DNA of 64,000 nt from Cryptomeria japonica (Eukaryota > Streptophyta > Pinopsida > Cupressales > Cupressaceae): positions 107,113,254 through 107,177,253 of the forward strand of contig NC_081415.1 of NCBI RefSeq assembly GCF_030272615.1, given 5' to 3'. Below the pieces are notes generated by a model, which saw only the letters and a program-made list of their open reading frames with translations, was not told the origin of the DNA and searched no databases. Of the stretch, positions 55,592 to 64,000 are shown piece by piece. The translations under genes and the position numbers were made by a program. Each line of letters begins with the position of its first letter. Within the stretch, counting starts at the first letter, position 1.

Positions 55592-56611
55592 TCTTCAAAC
55601 CAGCTTAATAATCTGAATGTCAATATTGAATTCCTAGATCTTATTGATCTAGATGCATCTCCTACTTGTGGTCTTTGATTTCCTTTACTACAGCATTTGG
55701 CACATAAGCTATTACTTGGGCACATACTATGTAAGGCCTAAAAATTTTTACAACCTTGACCAAAGCATATGCTTGCTTTTCCACAATATCATATTTAAGT
55801 TCGAGTGCCTTAAGGGAATTTTTTTAAAAGGCAATAGGTTATTCATATCCTTCACTATTATTTTGTAACATAATAATGACCACTGTATGAAATGAAGTGA
55901 AGGAAAAAACCTAGAAAGGTTTGCTAAAATCTGGTACCTTTAGAACAAGATCTTGCTTAATGGCTCTCCTGGTAGCTACAAAGGCTTCCAAAGCTTCATT
56001 TGTCTAGTTGATCACAACCCCTTTCTTTAGTATCATTGAGATAGGTTTTACTATCTCAACAAAATTACATATAAACCTGCGAACAAAGTTTATTTGACCG
56101 AAGAAAGATTGAATGGATTTCACAGTTTTGGGAATAGGTATCCTGTCAATAGAAGCCACTCTCTCAAGATCAATTATTACCCCATATTTGGACACAATAT
56201 ATCTTAATAGTTTTCCCTCGGTCACAACAAAATGACATTTTTTAGGATTAAGATAAATCCCATATTCTAGTGCCCTGACAAATACCTTCTCTAAGTGCTA
56301 ACAATGTTCCTCCTCCCTTCTAGAGATTGTTGTCAAATCATCCTAATAGACAACCATAATGATGTCTATAATATCTAAAAAAGCTACATCCATAGCTCTT
56401 TGAAATGTTGGTCCTACATTAGTTAGTCCAAAAGTCATTATGACATAGACATAAGTTTCCCATGGGGTAGTGAAGTTAGTCTTGTATTGTTTTGATTCTT
56501 TGACCTTCACTTGGTTGTAACCAGAGAATCCATCCATCATGGATAATAATTCACAACCTGTGACCATTTGTAGCATTGTTTCCTATTGGCATTCCAATTA
56601 CAATGAGAGAT
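55592..56611 (-). pseudogene. Ty3/gypsy RT-RNase H (element K), cut by B2
   Basis: Minus-strand frame 56576-56343 reads LSMMDGFSGYNQVKV (palm Asp) and MTFGLTNVGPTFQRAMD. The catalytic YxDD follows as VVY*DD, the x codon being a TAG. 56225-56004 holds the RT thumb/connection (GKLLRYIVSKYGV, QSFFGQINFVRRF). RNase H likeness continues in broken frames (SLKALELKYDIVEKQAYAL) down to 55592. The N-terminal RT lies beyond the B2 insertion at 56612 and is not in the window. Confidence 0.78.
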
Positions 56612-58103
56612 TGTTGACATTTCAATGAGGATATTGAGAAGGTTGTTGATGCTTATGGATATAACTGATTAAGGATGTTTACTGTCTTAATAACATTATT
56701 TTGTCATTGATGTCAAGAAATTGATTTTGTGAGTCAGTATGATGTTGCCATATCTTGAGAAGATTGATTTGAAGAGAATTAAGATGTTAGTAAAAGACAC
56801 AGAAAGAATATGATGAATAAGGGGAGGAATAATTTATTCAATGGGAAACTATTACCGAGTTAGACAATGATGAGATGATGATGTTTAGATTGTTTTGATA
56901 TCCTAAATATGTTGTTAATTGTAAGGTTAATACTATACTATGTCACCAAGTAAATAACGTAGTTGGTAAACCCTAAGGAACCTAGTTGGTAAACCCTAAG
57001 GTTATTGCTATCGGTTAATGAAGGCGGAATGTCTACTGAGTAAAGTTTAGTATTTACCGAGTTGCAACCGAGCAGTAACAGAATGCATTGGATGATTAAA
57101 AGCGTTATTTAATGAAGGAAGTTGATGAGATGGAGTTGATTAAATGATTGGTATGTCGTGCATAAAGTCTGTTAAGAATCTATGGTATTGAAAGATCAAC
57201 AAGAAGATCTACAACTCAGATTGAACTGCAATACCCTAACACAAGTTCCAAGAAATGTATGCAAGTTCCAAGGTGAGGTAAAATATTTTTAGATCAAAGG
57301 ATACATTGAACCTAGTGAAGTTTGAAGATTTGATGGCTATGATTGATCATGGGAAATGTGATCAAGAAGATTCAGCGGTTAGAAAATTGTTTATAAATAA
57401 GGAATTGTTGATAAACAATGAATGCGGGAAAATGTAACCACAGAGATGCTACATAATGATTACCGAGCATAGAAGCTTGAAGAGCTATTTGATTAATAGA
57501 TTATAGAGCCTAGAAAAGGGACAAGATACGTCTTTTGACTAAGAAGTATTGAGAAAATAAGAATCTGCTTTAGCATTTTAGATGTGAAGTTGCAAATATA
57601 GTTTATTACTTTTATTTTGTTAAGTGATAGAAAATCTCTTAACTGAGTGGACTTAACAGTCTTATTTGTAAAACTCTCTAGCAAGGTAACATTCTAGTTG
57701 AGTGTTTGAAATCCTTTGACAAGGTCACATCTAAAAAGGTGCAGATCCTAATAGATCTGAGGGAAATCCCTTAACCAGGTCACATCTAGCAATGTGTTTG
57801 TAATCTTTAATAGGATTTGCTTTTAATCGAGCATATTCTAGAAGATTATATTTCTTAGTGGGTTTGAAATCCCACAGTGGTTTTTCCCTATTTGGATTTC
57901 CATGTTAAATCTAGTGTTGAATGTGTTATGATGATTATATGTTTATGAATTGGCATGTTTAGTAGTTTTTGGTTACATTGTTGAAGTATATGTTAACGAG
58001 GTTGAATCTATTGATTTCATGGAAGTTTAAGTTTGTATAATTCATCCCCCCCTCATCTTGTTAGCTTGGCATCTATACTTTACATTTAGTATCAGAACTA
58101 TCA
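56612..58103 (+). repeat. B2 5' LTR (1492 bp)
   Basis: It begins TGTTGACATTTCAATGAGG (B1 has TGTTGGCATTTC) and ends AACTATCA. Palindrome TTGTCATTGATGTCAA near 56701, TATA TTTATAAATAAGG near 57391, CC...GG array at about 57620-57870, CAGTGGTTTTTCCC near 57875. Confidence 0.9.
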
Positions 58104-58105
58104 AT

Positions 58106-58117
58106 TGGTATCAGAGC
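58106..58117 (+). promoter_or_regulatory. B2 primer-binding site
   Basis: TGGTATCAGAGC, perfect, two bases after the LTR end. Confidence 0.92.
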
Positions 58118-58167
58118 TTTGGACTCCAAAGGAAAATTTTAAAGGTACTTAAGGCAAAGATCCAAAG

Positions 58168-59590
58168 ATGTAAAAGAGGGATGCACCGAAGCTGAACAAG
58201 TCTAGTTTCTCTACATGGCAGAAAAGGATGAAGTTGCAGTTATCAAGAGTTGGAGAATATGCAACATATTATCTGGAGAATGATTTCATTACATCGAGCA
58301 CCTATCCATTGACAATGGAAGAGATAAAGGCAAAGCAAGAACACACTCAAGCAATGATTGAGATATCATCAACATTGACTGACTCAGAGTTTAATGATCG
58401 AGAAGGCTACAGTGATGCAAAGCAATATGGGACAAGCTCATATCTATGTATGGTGGTAATGAACATGTTCAAAGAGAAAAAATAGATAGTCTAAGAGGAC
58501 AACTTGAATCTATGAGGATGAATGAAGGTGAGAACATAACCTAGTACAGTACAAGACTAAAGGAGATTGTCAATCAAATTAATGGAGTAGGTGGAACTGT
58601 TGAAGAAAAGGATATAACAAGTAAGTTGTTGAGAACCTTTCTACCAGCTTATGCAATTTGAGTCTCTGCAATCAATGAATTGAGGTCTGTACCCAATATG
58701 CCAGTTTCTTTAGATGCTACTATCGGTAAGCTACATGCATTTGAGTTAAGTAATTTTGATAATAGTGGGTCTTCGGTAAATAAAGTTGAATTTGCATTCA
58801 GTTATTTTCATCTTGGTAAATCTAATGATATGATAGAATGAGTAAGTACATTGAAGGGGATCACAGTCGAGAAATTGAAAGATTTCGCAAGAATATTGAA
58901 AAAGTGCAGAAACTATATGAGGAAATCAAGAAGCAAGAAGAGTTTGAAGCACTATTAGCCAGAAGGTTACTGAGAGGCAAAGGTAAGTATAAAGGAAAAA
59001 TACCTTTGAAATGTTTCAATTGTGATAAGATAGGACATATGGCTTCTAACTATCCCGATAGAGAATCTAGTGAAAAGAGAGATTACCGAGATGATAGACA
59101 GAAAGATAATCATTACAGAGGATACTGAGATTTCAGAAGAAGAGATAGAAAGTCATGCCTAATAGCTGATGAGGAATTCAATGATGATAAATCTAATGAA
59201 ACTGATATAGAGGAAGTAGTTTATGTGGCTATCAAAGATGGATCAGATGACGAAAGGTATGAAGAAAAAGCCCTAGTATCTCACATAAGTAAAAATGATT
59301 CTTGGATCATAGATAGTGGATGTTCATATCACATGACAAGTGACAAACTCAAGTTTGTTAAGTTAGAAGATTATGATGGAGGTTATGTAATATTTGGTAA
59401 TGATGCACCATGTCCTGTTAAAGGTAAAGGATCCATAACACTTCTTCAAAATGCTAAATGTAATGATGTCTATTGGGTTGAAGGTTTGAAATACAATTTG
59501 TTGACTGTAGCACGACTAAACAACACAGCATACCGAACAAAATTTCAAAAAGGAATTGTCAAAGTTCATGACAAGCATGGAAAGTTGTAG
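58168..59590 (+). pseudogene. Copia Gag-protease region (B2)
   Basis: The ATG homologous to the B1 start is at 58168, but the next codon is TAA (TAC in B1), so translation would stop at once. 58228-58485 then gives the Gag N-terminal part until a small indel near 58420 shifts the frame. The knuckle region 58838-59128 reads CFNCDKIGHMASNY, last Cys lost, and a TGA (about 59126-59128) lies at the same place as one in B1. Protease WIIDSGCSYHMTSDK and VYWVEGLKYNLLTVARL lie in 59225-59590. A one-base loss near 59588 shifts the frame into integrase. Confidence 0.86.
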
Positions 59591-60633
59591 CTACTGAGAC
59601 TCAAACAAAAGGTAACACATTTCATCTTGACTCAACTCAGAACAATTGTCTTTATAAAAAAATAGATGATACCTGGTTATGGCATAAAAGGTTTTGTAAT
59701 GTAAATTTTGATAATCTGATCAAAATAAGGAAGAAGCACCAAGTAAGAGGACCACCGAGTTTGGAAAAAACCGAGAATGCTATGTGCCAGGGATGCCAGA
59801 TGGGTAAGATGACAAGATCAAGCTTTACAAGTAAGTCTTACACTTCCAAGGAGATTTTCGATCTTGTGCATACTAATCTTTGTGGTCCTATGAAAGTTCA
59901 AAGTTATTATGGTGATAAATATTTCATATTATTTGTGGATGATTATTCAAGGATGATGTCAGTTATGTTTTTAAAAGAAAAATCAGATGTTTTTCAAATG
60001 TTTAAATGGTACAAGGCAAGAGTTGAAAATGAAATAGGAAGACAACTAAAATGTCTTAGATCTAATAGAGGAGGAGAGTTCACCTCTGATGAGTTCAACT
60101 TATTCTGCAATGATCATGGTATAAAAAGACAAGTCTCTAAACTGAGAACTCCTTAGAAAAATGGGTTAGCTGAGAGAAGAAACAGATCTATTGTGGATTG
60201 TGCCAGAACCCTGATGATTGAAAAGAAGGTGCCACAAACATTTTGGAGAGAAGCAATAAGCACAACAGTTTACACCCTGAATCAAGTACAACTGAAGAAA
60301 GGGACTTTGAAGACACCATATGAAATTTGGTATGACAAGAAACCTAATTTAAGCTATTTTAAAATCTTTGGAAGTAAATTCTATGTACACAAAGATGATA
60401 GAAATGGAAAATTTGATCAGAAAAGTGAAGAAGGAATGTTTCTAGGTTATTCTTCTAGAAGCAAAGCATTTAAATGTCTGATGAAATCATCTAACAAAAT
60501 AGTAGAAAGTGCAAATGTGAAAATTGATGAATTTGCAGAAAGAAATGATGAAGGAAATTCCAAGGAACCAGAAGCTTATGAAGAATTTGTCTATGTTCAA
60601 CTGACAAGTCCTACCGAGAGAATTATTGATTAA
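59591..60633 (+). pseudogene. Copia integrase (B2)
   Basis: CQGCQMGKMTRSSFTSKSYT belongs to the zinc-binding half (near 59785). The first catalytic Asp is replaced by Asn in HTNLCGPMKV (about 59868; B1 has HTDLCGP). The second-Asp block reads RSNRGGEFTSDEF (about 60057), again Asn for Asp. The Glu region (NGLAERRNRSI) is at about 60160 with a TAG (60153-60156) shared with B1. Open stretch 60193-60633 covers the C-terminal part. With two catalytic Asp changes it could not catalyse integration. Confidence 0.85.
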
Positions 60634-61506
60634 AAGGATATCCAGTTACCGAGTGATGAAGAAGATCATACAGAGCCTACCGAGCCTATATTAGCCTAGT
60701 ATGTCAGAAGACATCATGCTTCAAGTCAAATTATAGGAGATAAGGATGATCCGGTGATGACAAGGAACAAACTGAGACAAAACACATGTCTGATATCTGA
60801 ATTTGAACCGAGAATAGTAAAAGAGGCACTTAATAGTGAATATTGGGTAAATGCTATGATAGAAGAGATTGATCAAATCAAGAAAAATGACACATGGACA
60901 CTGGTCCCAAGACCAAAGGACAAAAATGTAATTGGTATAAAGTGGATTTTCAAAAATAAGCTAAATGAAAATGGTGAGGTCATTCGAAATAAAGCAAGCC
61001 TAGTTTGCAAAGGATATGCTCAAGAAGAAGGAATAGATTATGGTGAGACCTTTCCACCTGTGGAAAGACTTGAAGGAGTAAGAACATTGTTGGCATATGC
61101 TGCTTTCAAAAATTTCAAGGTATATCAAATGGATGTCAAATCTTCATTTTTGAATGGTATATTAGAAGAAGAAGTTTACATTGAACAACCTGAAGGTTTT
61201 GTTGAAGACAAGAATAAAGATCAAGTATGTAAATTGAACAAAGCTTTATATGGTTTGAAACAAACACCTAGAGCATGGTATGAGAGATTGCACTCTTATT
61301 TGATCAAGATTGGTTTTATAATAACAAGTGAAAACAATAATATGTATATGAAGAATGATGAAGATAATGGAATACTAATTTCAGCCATATTTGTTGATGA
61401 CATTATATTTTGTGGAAATGATTCTCTATGCAAGAACTTTGGGAATGAAATGAGCAAGGAATTTGAAATGTCATTAATTGGTGAGATAAAGTATTTTATA
61501 GGTTTA
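60634..61506 (+). pseudogene. Copia reverse transcriptase, truncated by A2 (B2)
   Basis: An open stretch from 60754 carries [52 protein letters not shown] (CAA at 61186-61188, where B1 has a TAG), [21 protein letters not shown] and the catalytic FVDDIIFCG (about 61390). RT reading ends at YFIGL (61506). The frame then runs 90 bp into the A2 LTR, making a chance fusion that is not a real protein. Confidence 0.86.
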
Positions 61507-62561
61507 TGTTGGTATTTTGGTATGGTTTTGTCATTGATGTCAACACCTACTAGATACACCTACTTTGGAGATCCAGCAACATTCACCGGCAAATAGTAAA
61601 CTGTGCAACAATTACCAATATATGGTTAACTGGCAGGATATAATGTTCACCGGTACCTTCAATGACATGGAAGACACTTGGTAATGTTGAAGACATCATG
61701 TGGACACTTTATTTTGAAGTAATAATCATTGGTATATTCTTATTTGCATATTTGCTTTTATCGACAAATAGGTCTAGGTTATCTAGGGTTACACCGGCAG
61801 GTTTATCTTTTCCAGATCAGCATGGCACGCTATGGAGATGATTTATTATTATTGTAAATGCATTAAGCCAACATGTTCAATTGGTTATTGCATCGGATAT
61901 TGTATTGTTTGTAAAATGTTTTTATTGTAATATCTTGTAGAGCCGACCTACTAAAATTGGTCTTAGGGTATGGTATAAATGTAAAATCTTATTTGTAAGA
62001 TCAAGTGTGAAGTACGAAAAGATTTAAGGAAGGGTATATGCGAGATCAAGCAGGGATATACATGAAGATATCATTTGAAGGTGAAGTTAGGTTTTTGTAG
62101 AAGCATATCAGCACTACACCGGTACTGAATCCAGCATATGAAGATGCTATTTTGTGCAATAAATTCTTATTGGATTTAACTATCCAACTGTAGTCAGTGT
62201 GACTCCTATTTGTGATTGAGCAGTGAGCTCTAGGCTATTGGCCTTTCTGCATGTGCAGACCCCTCTTTGTACACTTACTATCTACAATAGTATCATCTGA
62301 TTGTGGGTAAGGTTTCCCATCATGGTTTTTCCCCTTATAGGGTTTTCACGTACAAATATTGGTGTCATGTGTTGTGGATGACTTTGTGCTTATGTTTTAT
62401 GCATTAATTCTTACCGATACAACAATTTTCTGTTAACATTGTCTACCGGCATACTGAATTGATTTACTAGTATTAAGCATTAAGTTGGTTAATAAGTTTT
62501 TGGTTTGAATTTATTTGACAACTGATTCACCCCCCCCTCTCAGTTGTCTCTGGGACCTACA
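61507..62561 (+). repeat. A2 5' LTR (1055 bp)
   Basis: It begins TGTTGGTATTTTGG and ends GGGACCTACA, matching A1 518-1567. Palindrome TTGTCATTGATGTCAA near 61528. C-run CACCCCCCCCTCTCAGTTG at about 62528-62546. Conserved CATGGTTTTTCCCC near 62323. Confidence 0.92.
61974..61980 (+). promoter_or_regulatory. A2 LTR TATA box
   Basis: TATAAAT lies 467 bp into the LTR, in the same place as in A1 (about 978) and comparable to D (6513-6520). It likely sets the start of the element transcript some 30 bp downstream. Confidence 0.6.
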
Positions 62562-62563
62562 AT

Positions 62564-62575
62564 TGGTATCAAAGC
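62564..62575 (+). promoter_or_regulatory. A2 primer-binding site (one mismatch)
   Basis: TGGTATCAAAGC, two bases after the LTR end, differs from TGGTATCAGAGC by one base (G to A at position 9). Priming by initiator-Met tRNA should still be possible. Confidence 0.85.
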
Positions 62576-62618
62576 CTAGTCCTCTTTTTGCAGAAGTTTA
62601 ACAAATTGAGGAGATCCA

Positions 62619-64000
62619 ATGTCTACTAATTATTTTAGAAAGGATAGTCCTAAACTTGATGGAACCAACTATGGGATATGGAAAATCAGAATGGAGACAC
62701 ATCTGAATTGCATTGGTAAAGACATCTGGGAAGTTAGTAAGAATGGTTATACTACTGTTGTAGCTGGTCAGACTACTCCCATTACTTTAGCTAAAGATGA
62801 AGAAAATGAGTGCAAAGCAAGAGAAGCACTTTTGAGCACATTATCAGATCAACAAATCATGGGATTATCAAATAGGTCCATTGCAAAAGCTATCTGGGAT
62901 CATTTGGAAACACTGAATGAAGGGGATTCCATAGTCAAAATTGCAAAACTTGAAAGCTTCCAAGTCAGGTATGAACATCTAAAAATGGAAGAAGATGAAA
63001 GGATTTCTACTTTTATGGAAAGAGTAAATGAAATTGTTTTGGGTATCAAATGTTGTGGAGGAACCTTGAGTGAAGATGAGATTGTTTCAAAAATCTTAAG
63101 AGGTTTGCCATCAGCATATAAAATGAAGGTTACTGCTATAAATGAGTTGAGAACAATGCCTAATACATTAGTAACTAGGGATACATTGATTGGAAAACTT
63201 TCAGCTTTTGAAATTGAGGAATTTGGTCCTGTTGCTACTATAAAAACTGATTTGGCCTTAAAAGCATCAACATCATCTGCTCCATCCTTTAACAAATCAG
63301 ACTGGAGAGCCTTTTATGCAAGAGAACTTGAAGAAACTAGGAAGGAGAATGAAGAGCTTGAAGAACTTGAAGCACTATTTGCAAGAAAAATGCCAAAAGG
63401 TCCAATTGGAAGTAAGTATGAAGGTAAAGTGCCCTTTAAATGTTTCAACTGCAATAAGATTGGTCATATGGCTTCAAGATGCCCTGATAGACATGCTAGA
63501 CTAAGAGAAGAAGCTAGAAGGACACACAAATCTAATCTTGAATATCAGAGATACAGATTTAAGAAAAACAAAGATAAATCTTGTTACATTGCTGATGAAG
63601 GTGTGACTGATGATTCTGATGAGGATCCAGCAGACAATGGATGGATCTTTGTTGCTATAACAAAAGATCAACCGGTACCTATTGCTCAACCGGTAGAACA
63701 AGCCCTAGCAACTAAAGTTGAATCAAAGGATGAATGGATTATTGACTCAGGATGCTCACATCACATGACTAGAGACAAAGGTAAATTCTTGAACTTTCAA
63801 GAATACAATGGAGGTTTAGTGAGATTCGGAGATGACAAAGCCTATTCAATCAAAGGTAAGGGTTCAATATCTCTTGATGGTAAACATAACACTGACAATG
63901 TCTACCATGTTGAAGGATTAAAATATAATCTTTTAAGTGTTGGTCAATTAGTTGAGAAAGGTTTTCAGTTACAATTTGAAAATGGAAAATGGAAAATCAT
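62619..64000 (+). CDS. Copia Gag-protease polyprotein, intact, 3'-truncated by window edge (A2)
   Basis: The first ATG after the PBS (62619) opens 460 codons without a stop. Residues about 10-35 hold SPKLDGTNYGIWKIRMETHL, the Gag N-terminal block. The middle is helical Gag (IAKAIWDHLETLNEGDS, FMERVNEIVLGIKCCGGTL). The CCHC knuckle CFNCNKIGHMASRC is at residues 275-288 (63441-63482). The retropepsin active site WIIDSGCSHHMTRDKGKF has Asp 376 (63744). The pre-integrase signal VYHVEGLKYNLLSVGQLVEK is near residues 428-447. Gag packages RNA in cytoplasmic particles and the protease matures the polyprotein. Close to D, which is broken. The ORF should continue into integrase and RT. Confidence 0.9.
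   Translation, partial: MSTNYFRKDSPKLDGTNYGIWKIRMETHLNCIGKDIWEVSKNGYTTVVAGQTTPITLAKDEENECKAREALLSTLSDQQIMGLSNRSIAKAIWDHLETLNEGDSIVKIAKLESFQVRYEHLKMEEDERISTFMERVNEIVLGIKCCGGTLSEDEIVSKILRGLPSAYKMKVTAINELRTMPNTLVTRDTLIGKLSAFEIEEFGPVATIKTDLALKASTSSAPSFNKSDWRAFYARELEETRKENEELEELEALFARKMPKGPIGSKYEGKVPFKCFNCNKIGHMASRCPDRHARLREEARRTHKSNLEYQRYRFKKNKDKSCYIADEGVTDDSDEDPADNGWIFVAITKDQPVPIAQPVEQALATKVESKDEWIIDSGCSHHMTRDKGKFLNFQEYNGGLVRFGDDKAYSIKGKGSISLDGKHNTDNVYHVEGLKYNLLSVGQLVEKGFQLQFENGKWKI

Larger units (their letters stand above)
56612..61506 (+). mobile_element. Copia element B2, 5' part (inserted in K, cut by A2)
   Basis: It starts with a B-family 5' LTR directly after K RT sequence and runs through gag, protease, integrase and RT until A2 interrupts it at 61506. 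The left target duplicate is probably GAGAT (56607-56611); the other end is outside the window. B2 differs from B1 by point changes and has its own frameshifts. Confidence 0.88.
61507..64000 (+). mobile_element. Copia element A2, 5' part, intact-looking
   Basis: Inserted in the RT of B2; the likely left target duplicate is GTTTA (61502-61506). It has a full 5' LTR, PBS and an unbroken gag-pro frame that leaves the window at its right edge. It is the only element here with undamaged coding sequence, so the youngest-looking; the rest of pol and the 3' LTR are not visible. Confidence 0.9.

Noticed and set aside
61296-61596. RT reading that continues into 30 extra residues after YFIGL
   Set aside because: The extra residues come from the first 90 bp of the A2 LTR; this is an insertion junction, not a functional fusion.

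Overview
This 64 kb window looks like plant nuclear DNA made almost entirely of nested LTR retrotransposons. I find no host gene, rRNA, tRNA gene or CRISPR array. The Ty1/copia elements have Sirevirus-like features: a primer-binding site (PBS) matching TGGTATCAGAGC, which is complementary to the 3' end of plant initiator-Met tRNA; several AAAGGGGGAG polypurine tracts (PPTs) before the 3' LTR; and LTRs of 0.8-1.5 kb starting TGTTGG. Ty3/gypsy fragments lie beneath them. Long, decayed nested insertions and AT-rich DNA suggest a large-genome seed plant, perhaps a gymnosperm, but the species is inferred, not shown.

Labels used here. Copia: A1 (1-1567) and A2 (61507-64000) are one family; B1 (19843-27482) and B2 (from 56612) a second; D (5898-42988) is a sister of A; E (28366-42395) and J (1568-3681) are another family. 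C (12208-28241, minus strand) and H (31344-37957) are copia-type elements that carry no pol. Gypsy: G (3682-4305 plus 49304-49510), F (4306-49298), L (about 49765-50126), K (minus strand, up to 56611). I (15387-17052) is a solo-LTR-like insert.

Layout. F sits in the reverse transcriptase (RT) gene of G (target-site duplication, TSD, GGTTA/GGCTA). D sits in the leader of F (TSD TAATT). The 3' LTR of D was hit twice: by C (TSD GTCTT) and by E (TSD GTAAG). B1 then entered the 5' LTR of C (TSD CAAAG), I entered the coding region of C (TSD AGTTG), and H entered the gag-pro/integrase junction of E (TSD GACAG). This gives a five-deep nest (G>F>D>C>B1 and G>F>D>E>H) that explains 4.3-49.3 kb to the base. 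On the left, A1 interrupts J. On the right, B2 interrupts K and is itself interrupted by A2.

State of the genes. A, B, D and E encode Gag, protease, integrase, RT and RNase H in the usual copia order. All but A2 carry stops, and several carry frameshifts. A2 has one uninterrupted gag-pro frame of 460 codons running off the right edge and is the youngest-looking element. F has a gypsy gag and a decayed protease but no pol. C and H have a coiled-coil, multi-zinc-knuckle Gag-like ORF followed by a long ORF that is homologous between the two elements. Their LTR, PBS and PPT signals match those of the copia elements, so they look like passengers moved by copia enzymes. This pair is the most interesting content of the window.
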